From the NCBI GenBank assembly GCA_002352185.1, contig DEHY01000180.1:27269-33808 (forward strand): DNA of 6,540 bases, written 5' to 3'. This DNA is from Competibacteraceae bacterium UBA2788. Its GTDB lineage: Bacteria; Pseudomonadota; Gammaproteobacteria; Competibacterales; Competibacteraceae. The notes beneath the pieces were generated by a model. That model was given only the letters and a program-made list of their open reading frames with translations. It ran no database searches and was not told the origin of the DNA. The position numbers and the translations under genes were made by a program. Shown piece by piece: positions 1 through 4,293 of the stretch. Within the stretch, counting starts at the first letter, position 1, and every line of letters starts with the position of its first letter.

Positions 1-716
1 GTGCGCAGATATTGCTGATCGCTGTAACGGCGCAGCCGGCGCGGGTCGTCCAGCGTCACCCCGTCGTGGATACAGACCCGCGCTTCGTGGGCCTCGAAAT
101 CGCCGCGCTGGAGAAAGCACACTGCATTGGTCGCCACCACCGGAGTCCCGGTCGCCGCCGCCAACTCCACCACCGCGTCCAGATACTCTTCTTCCTGCGG
201 GCGACCGGTGCGCTGCACTTCCAGATAGAACCGCTCCGGGAACAGGCGCCGCCATTCCGCCAGCCCGATTTCCGCCTGCTCCCGGTGATCGTTCAGCAGC
301 GCCTGGCCGAGTTCGCCCTCGCGGCCACCGGACAGCGCGATCAAACCATCGGTGTTCCCGGCCAGCCAGGCATAGTCAATGGTCGGCAGGCCCCGCTGCC
401 GGCCTTCAAGAAAGCTGCGGCTGACCAGCCGGGTCAGGTTGCGATAACCGATCAGGTTCTGGCACAGCAGCGCCAGCCGCGTCGGTTCTGCATCATGCCG
501 CCGCACCCAGGCGTCTACGCCGATGATGGGCTTGATTCCGGCGCCCAGCGCAGCCTTGTAGAACTTGATCAGGGCGAACAGGTTGCTCATGTCGGTCACT
601 GCCACGGCGGGCATTCCGGCGGCGGCAACCTGCCTGACCAGACTCTTGATTCGGATCAGCCCATCCACCAGCGAGTATTCGGTGTGCAGGCGCAAATGGA
701 CGAACGGCGCGGTCAT
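1..716 (-). CDS. dnaE: DNA polymerase III alpha subunit, N-terminal part (runs off left edge)
   Basis: This is the catalytic subunit of the replicative DNA polymerase III holoenzyme, which extends primers during chromosome replication. Only the first 238 codons are in the window; the gene continues past position 1. The protein starts [20 protein letters not shown] and continues with [20 protein letters not shown] and [12 protein letters not shown], which closely match the start of gammaproteobacterial DnaE (E. coli has FVHLRVHSDYSMIDGL). This part is the PHP domain. The polymerase palm with its catalytic aspartates lies outside the window. The ATG at 716-714 overlaps the rnhB stop codon (TGA, 715-713) as ATGA, so the two genes are probably translationally coupled. 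No independent promoter or strong ribosome site is visible, as the upstream DNA is rnhB coding sequence. Identity is near certain. Whether the rest is intact cannot be seen. Confidence 0.97.
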   Translation of the reverse strand, partial: MTAPFVHLRLHTEYSLVDGLIRIKSLVRQVAAAGMPAVAVTDMSNLFALIKFYKAALGAGIKPIIGVDAWVRRHDAEPTRLALLCQNLIGYRNLTRLVSRSFLEGRQRGLPTIDYAWLAGNTDGLIALSGGREGELGQALLNDHREQAEIGLAEWRRLFPERFYLEVQRTGRPQEEEYLDAVVELAAATGTPVVATNAVCFLQRGDFEAHEARVCIHDGVTLDDPRRLRRYSDQQYLR

Positions 717-1306
717 GTTGATGTTTCGATGACGGTTTGCAAGGCGGCGAGGACGGGGGCGAAGGAGCGGCGGTGTTCGGGACAGGGGCCGTAACGGCGT
801 AGCGCTTCCCGGTGCGCGGCGGTTGGATAGCCTTTGTGGCGGGCGAAATCATACTGTGGATAACAATCATGCAACCGGCGCAGTTCCGCATCCCGCGCCA
901 CCTTGGCCAGAATCGAGGCGGCGCTGATGGCGGGCACGGTGGCGTCGCCCTTGATGATCGCTGCACAGGGACAGGCCAGCGCCGGACAGCGGTTGCCGTC
1001 CACCAAGACCTGTGCTGGAGCGATGCCGAGCGTCGCCACCGCCCGTTGCATCGCCAGCAGCGAGGCTTGCAGGATATTGATCCGGTCGATTTCCGCCGCT
1101 TCGGCGCGGCCCAGCGCCCAGGCCAGCGCCTTGGCGCGGATTTCCGCCGCCAGTTGCTCGCGCCGGGCCGGACTGAGTTTTTTGGAATCGGCCAGGCCCG
1201 CAATGGGGCGGGCGGGATCGAGGATGACGGCGGCGGCGACGACGGGACCGGCCAGCGGGCCGCGTCCTGCTTCGTCCACGCCGGCGATCAGGAAAGCGTT
1301 AGTCAT
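713..1306 (-). CDS. rnhB: Ribonuclease HII
   Basis: This endonuclease cuts the RNA strand of RNA-DNA hybrids and nicks at single ribonucleotides misincorporated in DNA, starting ribonucleotide excision repair. The 197-residue product matches the family length (198 in E. coli). Visible motifs are DEAGRG at residues 11-16, DSKKLS at 40-45, LVDGN at 101-105, [19 protein letters not shown] at 117-135 and HKGYPT at 157-162. The expected acidic active site is D11, E12, D103 and D121. The ATG at 1306-1304 is chosen because [16 protein letters not shown] is the normal N-terminus. The frame is open upstream to a GTG at 1492, but those 62 codons are integrase relic and spacer, not RNase HII. The DNA just before the ATG is pyrimidine-rich with no Shine-Dalgarno match, which is unusual here. 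The stop overlaps the dnaE start by four bases, so both are likely one transcription unit. Confidence 0.96.
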   Translation of the reverse strand: MTNAFLIAGVDEAGRGPLAGPVVAAAVILDPARPIAGLADSKKLSPARREQLAAEIRAKALAWALGRAEAAEIDRINILQASLLAMQRAVATLGIAPAQVLVDGNRCPALACPCAAIIKGDATVPAISAASILAKVARDAELRRLHDCYPQYDFARHKGYPTAAHREALRRYGPCPEHRRSFAPVLAALQTVIETST

Positions 1307-1351
1307 GGTGGGAAGGTGAGGAATGAGAGATCGAACAGAGGCGGGGAGTTT

Positions 1352-1382
1352 AGCGCCAATGGCGGCTTCGCCATATAGCGCT
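1352..1382. repeat. 31-bp imperfect inverted repeat between rnhB and the intI relic
   Basis: The left arm, AGCGC (1352-1356) then ATGGCG (1359-1364), pairs with CGCCAT (1369-1374) then GCGCT (1378-1382), giving 11 base pairs around a GCTT loop, with CA opposite ATA as an internal bulge. No T-run follows on either strand, so a simple intrinsic terminator is unlikely. It could be a REP-like element, a structured 5' leader of rnhB, or chance in GC-rich DNA. Confidence 0.5.
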
Positions 1383-1645
1383 CCTCCTGATCGTGCAGAA
1401 TCCTGACATCCGCCCAGTGCATCTGAAGCGGTCTCCGGCAGCAGGGTCAGTCGGTCTTTCTGGCCCTTGCCATCGCGCACGATGATTTGCACGATGATTT
1501 GCCGGTATTTAATCGAGTACCTTATGGTAGAGAAACAGGATGCAGCGCCGAATCCGGTCCACGCAGGCTTGTTCGGTGCGGAGGCTGTCGTGGTTGAGGC
1601 GGATTTTATCGCGAACCTGCTCGATCAACCTGACTTGACATTCAT
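1375..1645 (-). pseudogene. intI: Integron integrase relic (intI-like tyrosine recombinase)
   Basis: This is a decayed integron-type tyrosine recombinase, the enzyme that inserts and excises gene cassettes at attI/attC. Four patches line up in the right order. An N-terminal patch (1628-1533) contains [10 protein letters not shown] and [18 protein letters not shown], like the usual LLDQVRD...SLRTEQAYVDWIRRFILF. It runs directly into LYHKVLD (to 1512), which resembles the LFLYREVLG segment normally tens of residues further on. A third patch in another frame (1513-1433) reads RQIIV, then [17 protein letters not shown] fourth, in a third frame (1431-1375), reads [19 protein letters not shown]. 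The gene therefore has two internal deletions, frameshifts and stop codons (the ATG at 1645-1643 meets a TGA after six codons). The box with the first catalytic arginine and the C-terminal HxxR and tyrosine region are missing, so it cannot be active. Its position, divergent from a cassette array, supports integron integrase over a phage or XerCD-type recombinase. Confidence 0.85.
1477..1500. repeat. 12-bp perfect tandem duplication in the intI relic
   Basis: GCACGATGATTT occurs twice back to back (1477-1488 and 1489-1500). On the minus strand it duplicates the codons for QIIV, giving [14 protein letters not shown] where the family has one copy. It is in frame and fits replication slippage in a gene no longer under selection. 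Confidence 0.9.
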
Positions 1646-1662
1646 AATCCCCCTACTTTAAT
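1635..1662 (+). promoter_or_regulatory. Candidate cassette promoter (Pc-like) at the 5' end of the intI relic
   Basis: A perfect -35 box TTGACA (1635-1640) is followed after 16 bp by TTTAAT (1657-1662), five of six matches to TATAAT. It faces the cassettes, about 205 bp before the first core site. In known integrons Pc lies within or beside intI and drives the cassettes, so position and direction fit. There is no experimental support. Confidence 0.5.
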
Positions 1663-1874
1663 GGTCATCATGGCAGGCGGCGGTCGCCTTCTCGTGGAAG
1701 ATGCGCCGCAGCATTGTTGATGCCAAGGCTGACGCCCATGACGAGCTGATTTAGAGTTGTGGCTATCGCTTAATTTTTTATATTTAATAATGAGTTAGTC
1801 TGCGCCCGCCGTGATTGTACGTCAAAATAGACGCAAAGTGAGGCGTCGCTTAGGAGATCTGCTTCACGTTAGGT
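1646..1874 (+). other. Spacer with putative attI site; core GTTAGGT at 1868-1874
   Basis: This stretch lies between the intI relic and the first cassette, the place of attI in an integron. It holds no convincing gene. It ends in GTTAGGT (1868-1874), a perfect match to the GTTRRRY core; recombination would occur between G1868 and T1869. No inverse core or long palindrome precedes it, so it looks like attI rather than the attC of an earlier cassette. A short hairpin, GACGC (1830-1834) with GCGTC (1843-1847), lies just before and could be part of an integrase-binding region. The 1750-1800 part is clearly AT-rich. The exact attI limits cannot be set from sequence alone. Confidence 0.6.
1757..1784 (+). 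promoter_or_regulatory. Weaker promoter candidate in the attI region
   Basis: TTGTGG (1757-1762) and TATATT (1779-1784) are separated by 16 bp in an AT-rich stretch and point toward the channel gene. The -35 match is only moderate. It could be a second cassette promoter or simply AT-rich DNA. Confidence 0.3.
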
Positions 1875-1901
1875 TTCTAGCTGCAATTTCACTTTTCTGA
1901 C

Positions 1902-1905
1902 AGGA
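1902..1905 (+). promoter_or_regulatory. Ribosome binding site of the TMEM175-like gene
   Basis: AGGA lies 8 nt before the ATG at 1914 and supports that start. The protein begins with the conserved RLEAFSDG segment almost at once, so no earlier start is needed. Confidence 0.7.
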
Positions 1906-1913
1906 CATGATTT

Positions 1914-2498
1914 ATGGGGAAAGCTCGTCTTGAAGCGTTCAGTGATGGTGTCATTGCCATCATCATCACCATCATGGTTCTAGAAATGAAAGTACCTCAC
2001 GGGGAAACGGTTGATGCCTTGTTACCCCTATTACCCGTTTTTCTCAGTTACATTCTTAGCTTTATCTATGTTGGTATCTACTGGAATAATCACCATCACA
2101 TGTTGCATACCGTAAAGCGGGTTTCCGGGTCTGTTCTTTGGGCCAATTTACACCTGCTTTTCTGGCTTTCACTTTTCCCCTTCGCCACCGGCTGGCTTGG
2201 AGAAAACCACTTTGCTGCATTACCCAGCGCCCTTTACGGCATGGCTTTATTGATGGCTGCTTGTGCCTATTTCATACTTCAACATGCAATCATTTCTTCT
2301 GAAGGTGAGAAATCCCTACTCAAGGCTGCAGTGGGCCAGGATAAGAAAGGAAAATTCTCATTGGTACTCTACGTCATCGCGGTAATTCTGGCTTTTTGGC
2401 AAACCTGGCTTGCACAGCTAATTTATATTGCTGTGGCGATAATGTGGCTTATTCCAGACAGACGCATTGAAAACGTCCTTCAAGAGAGCGAGACCTAA
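1914..2498 (+). CDS. TMEM175/DUF1211-family potassium channel-like membrane protein
   Basis: This 194-residue protein belongs to the TMEM175 (DUF1211) family, whose studied bacterial members are tetrameric potassium-permeable channels without the classical TVGYG filter. The signature is clear: RLEAFSDG at residues 5-12 in the first membrane helix, continuing to TIMVLE at 19-24. The family pattern YWNNHHHMLH (56-65) and WANLHLLFWLSLFPF (76-90) follows. Hydrophobic stretches suggest six membrane helices, at roughly 10-25, 36-57, 74-95, 103-125, 148-163 and 165-181. The length fits single-repeat bacterial members. It is the cargo of cassette 1; its TAA stop (2496-2498) is part of the attC inverse core. 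It would be expressed from a cassette promoter upstream. The reading frame is intact despite decay of the neighbouring integrase. Family assignment is firm; ion selectivity and physiological role are inferred. Confidence 0.93.
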   Translation: MGKARLEAFSDGVIAIIITIMVLEMKVPHGETVDALLPLLPVFLSYILSFIYVGIYWNNHHHMLHTVKRVSGSVLWANLHLLFWLSLFPFATGWLGENHFAALPSALYGMALLMAACAYFILQHAIISSEGEKSLLKAAVGQDKKGKFSLVLYVIAVILAFWQTWLAQLIYIAVAIMWLIPDRRIENVLQESET

Positions 2499-2563
2499 CC
2501 CTTCAGTGCAGGGGACGCTGCGCGAAAAAGGCCGCACAGCGCCCCTGACCTTGGACGTTAGAG
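2493..2563 (+). repeat. attC recombination site of cassette 1
   Basis: This 71-bp imperfect palindrome has attC architecture. The outer arms CTAAC (2495-2499) and GTTAG (2557-2561) pair. An unpaired spacer follows (2500-2505 opposite 2550-2556). The inner stem pairs CAGGGG (2509-2514) with CCCCTG (2542-2547) and CGCTG (2516-2520) with CAGCG (2537-2541). G2508 and A2515 are left as extrahelical bases, as in sites that IntI recognises as folded single strand. The terminal loop is about 2525-2532. The left core fits RYYYAAC perfectly; the right core GTTAGAG fits GTTRRRY at six of seven positions because its last six bases belong to cassette 2. Confidence 0.88.
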
Positions 2564-2719
2564 TGAAAAACTACCGGGACTATGTCGACTTCATGTCCAA
2601 GGTCGGCACCGAACCATTGAGGCTCCCGACCAGAGAGGCGCGAGGCCATCGGATCTCACTGGGTGGTAAACATCTGGTCTGTCTATATGAACACTTCGAG
2701 CTTTATAGCTAACCAGCCG
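2558..2719 (+). mobile_element. Putative minimal cassette 2 with degenerate attC
   Basis: This 162-bp unit begins at the TTAGAG core half in the attC of cassette 1 and would end at G2719 of a GTTGGGG core-like heptamer. It contains one 49-codon ORF. The inverse-core-like AGCTAAC (2707-2713) contains the ORF stop codon, the same arrangement as in cassette 1, but no hairpin lies between the two cores. It was either trimmed by deletion or the right boundary is wrong. Confidence 0.5.
2563..2712 (+). CDS. Small hypothetical protein of cassette 2
   Basis: I do not recognise this 49-residue product (starts VKNYRDYVDFMSKVGTEP, ends HLVCLYEHFELYS). It has no obvious membrane helix or signal peptide; it is mixed charged and aromatic, with a single cysteine. 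The GTG start (2563-2565) is chosen because it follows the attC crossover directly and GGAC at 2553-2556 gives a plausible ribosome site 6 nt away. The frame is open back to an ATG at 2467, but that start lies inside the channel gene and would translate attC. An internal ATG at 2593 would give 39 residues. The TAA stop (2710-2712) lies in an attC-like inverse core. It may be an intact cassette gene or the end of a longer gene brought next to attC by deletion. Confidence 0.45.
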   Translation: MKNYRDYVDFMSKVGTEPLRLPTREARGHRISLGGKHLVCLYEHFELYS

Positions 2720-2725
2720 TTGGGG
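2707..2725 (+). repeat. Collapsed attC-like remnant
   Basis: AGCTAAC (2707-2713) and GTTGGGG (2719-2725) resemble an attC inverse core and core, six of seven consensus positions each, but are only 5 bp apart. A functional site needs a long inner hairpin, absent here. The remnant sits between the stop of one small ORF and the ribosome site (GGGG, 2722-2725) of the next. Confidence 0.4.
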
Positions 2726-2730
2726 TAGCA

Positions 2731-2910
2731 ATGGAGCGGATGGAGAAGAATCGCTTAGATACCGCCAACCCTGCGGTCACTGACTCCATCCAGTCCGTAC
2801 TCGCCATCCCGGACCACGAACTCAAGACCACCTGTAACAAAATTCGCCAACACATCGACGACAACACCGACCTGGTGCAGGCGGTGTGTGAGCAGTATTT
2901 CAGGCATCGG
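2731..2910 (+). pseudogene. Truncated ORF of putative cassette 3
   Basis: The product starts MERMEKNRLDTANPAVTDSI and continues to about AVCEQYFRHR (residue 60). I do not recognise it. It looks like genuine coding sequence: third codon positions are rich in G and C, and the peptide is a plausible soluble, charged, helical protein. Its ATG lies 5 nt after GGGG (2722-2725) and 11 bp after a core-like GTTGGGG, as expected for a cassette gene. The frame stays open to a stop ending at 3537, but from about 2900 it is antisense to tilS and becomes low-complexity Pro/Ala/Arg, so the real gene has lost its 3' part near 2900. The end given is approximate. No attC follows it. Confidence 0.4.
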
Positions 2911-4267
2911 TCTTTCCCACGAGTTTTGAAATGGCAAGTTGCCAACCAGCCTCACCAGAATCGGCGACAAAGTCGGCGGCGATGCCCAACCCCACTACGG
3001 CCAGCAACGCATCCTCCCGATACAGCAACGGCAGCCGCTCCCGCTCCCACGGCGGAATGCCGGCCTCCTGCAACAGCTTCTTCAATTCCTGGCGGTGCAA
3101 CCGGCCCACGGGCCGGAACCGTTCGCCGCCCCGGCGGAACCGAACCGTCAGCGTTGCTCCGGCCATTATCTCGGAACGCAGTCCCGCGCCCACCGCTTCC
3201 CGCAATTGCAAAATTCCCCATCCCGGCAATTCCAGCGGCGGATATGTATTGGCAACAGGCTGCCAAAGGAAGGTTCGTTGCCCATCGTGCGAGACAAGCG
3301 GCGGCATGGCGTACAGCATGTCACGATAGCGCCGCACTTCGCCGCCGGGCCAGTGAATGCACGGTTGGCGGTCACGGGCGGCGGTCAGGGTGTCGTGCAG
3401 AATATGCCGCACTTGCCGAATATCGGGCGTGGGCAAGCCGAGCTTGCGCAGCCAGCACCGCAATAGATTGCGCTGGCGCAGTTCGCTCAATTCGCGCAGA
3501 GCCGGGACAGAGAGCGCATCGGGGCGGGCCGTCATGACGCGGGCGAGATCGGCATCCGCTTCCGCATCCAGCCAGCCGGCGGTTTCGGCGCACAGGCGGG
3601 CGGAACGGGCCAGAACGCGATTCGCGGCGGGCCAGCGTTCCCGCAGCAGCGGCAGAATGCGGTGACGAAGATAGTTACGGTCGAAGCCGGTATCCGCGTT
3701 GCTGGCGTCCTCGATCCACTGAAGCTGCTGCGCGTGGGCATACGCCAGCAACGCGGCGCGATCCACATTCAGCAGCGGGCGCAACAACCGGCCTTGGCCG
3801 AGACGCGCCGCCTCTGGCATCGCCGCCAGTCCGTGCGGCCCCGCGCCGCGCAGTAATTGCAGCAACAGGGTTTCGGCCTGGTCGTCGCGATGGTGGGCGG
3901 TGAGCAGGGCGGCATCCGGTTCCAGTTCCGCTGCAAGCGCGGCGTAGCGGGCCTGACGGGCAGCAGCTTCGGGACTTTCGCCGGGCGCAGGCCGGGCGTC
4001 GATTCGGAGCGTGCGGAACGGTACGTTTAATTCCCGGCAAACGCGAGCGCAATGCCCGCCCCAGACAGCGGATGCGGGATGCAGCCCGTGATCGACGTAA
4101 ATCGCTTCCAGCGTTCGTTCCGGCCATAACTCGCGTTGCATCGCCAGCAGGTGCAAGAGGACATGCGAGTCCATGCCGCCGCTGTAGCCCACGATCAGCC
4201 GGTGGCTTTGGGGATGAGCAGCCAGGAAAGCGGAGATATATTGATCGAGGTTTCCATCACGCTGCAT
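2900..4267 (-). CDS. tilS: tRNA(Ile)-lysidine synthetase
   Basis: TilS attaches lysine to cytidine 34 of the CAU-anticodon isoleucine tRNA, using ATP, so that it reads AUA and is charged with isoleucine. It is a cytoplasmic, normally essential enzyme. From the ATG at 4267 the product has 455 residues. The N-terminal PP-loop ATPase domain shows SGGMDS (29-34), YVDHGLHP (57-64), TAHHRDDQAET (123-133) and EDASNADTGFDRNYLRH (186-202), all TilS signatures. The C-terminal tRNA-binding region shows RFRPVGR and LKKLLQEAGIPPWERERLPL. The frame is open to a TTG at 4297, overlapping the upstream stop as TTGA; ATG is preferred because it places the PP-loop at the usual distance from the start. Neither start has a good ribosome site. 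It follows the NuoL/M-like gene by 26 bp and is probably co-transcribed. The last few residues (SKLVGKTDA) abut the integron insert and may be altered. Confidence 0.95.
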   Translation of the reverse strand: MQRDGNLDQYISAFLAAHPQSHRLIVGYSGGMDSHVLLHLLAMQRELWPERTLEAIYVDHGLHPASAVWGGHCARVCRELNVPFRTLRIDARPAPGESPEAAARQARYAALAAELEPDAALLTAHHRDDQAETLLLQLLRGAGPHGLAAMPEAARLGQGRLLRPLLNVDRAALLAYAHAQQLQWIEDASNADTGFDRNYLRHRILPLLRERWPAANRVLARSARLCAETAGWLDAEADADLARVMTARPDALSVPALRELSELRQRNLLRCWLRKLGLPTPDIRQVRHILHDTLTAARDRQPCIHWPGGEVRRYRDMLYAMPPLVSHDGQRTFLWQPVANTYPPLELPGWGILQLREAVGAGLRSEIMAGATLTVRFRRGGERFRPVGRLHRQELKKLLQEAGIPPWERERLPLLYREDALLAVVGLGIAADFVADSGEAGWQLAISKLVGKTDA

Positions 4268-4293
4268 GATGAAGCGGCACGATGCAATCCAGA

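Larger units (their letters stand above)
1869..2557 (+). mobile_element. Integron gene cassette 1 (TMEM175-like gene plus attC)
   Basis: This is a 689-bp cassette bounded by core sites: it starts at TTAGGT after G1868 and ends at G2557 in the attC right core. The inverse core at 2493-2499 (ACCTAAC) is the exact reverse complement of its own leading core GTTAGGT, whereas the next core (GTTAGAG) differs. That is expected if the cassette entered as a circle. It holds one gene in the usual orientation, with 45 bp between the crossover point and the start codon, and its stop codon lies inside attC. Base composition is AT-richer than the flanking chromosome. Confidence 0.85.

Noticed and set aside
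12..794. 260-codon plus-strand ORF
   Set aside because: It is antisense to dnaE and the end of rnhB, both with strong family motifs; an artefact of high GC content.
812..1378. 188-codon plus-strand ORF
   Set aside because: It is antisense to RNase HII and has no recognisable motif.
1467..1661. 64-codon plus-strand ORF
   Set aside because: It is antisense to the intI relic, whose minus-strand peptides match integrase motifs.
1794..1800. GTTAGTC as a further core site
   Set aside because: It misses one purine position of GTTRRRY, and no inverse core or hairpin pairs with it.
1958..1975. CAT/CAC triplet run suggesting a microsatellite
   Set aside because: It encodes isoleucines and a threonine in the first membrane helix of the channel and is in frame; normal coding sequence.
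2467..2712. 81-codon ORF starting at 2467
   Set aside because: Its start lies inside the TMEM175-like gene and it would translate the attC hairpin; the GTG at 2563 just after the core is more plausible.
2984..2990. GCCCAAC, a perfect RYYYAAC inverse core that could end cassette 3
   Set aside because: It lies within the conserved TilS C-terminus (VVGLGIAADF) with no matching stem or right core, so chance is the better explanation.
2731..3537. 268-codon plus-strand ORF spanning the tilS 3' half
   Set aside because: Beyond about 2900 it is antisense to a clear TilS and becomes low-complexity Pro/Ala/Arg sequence; only the first 60 or so codons look genuine.
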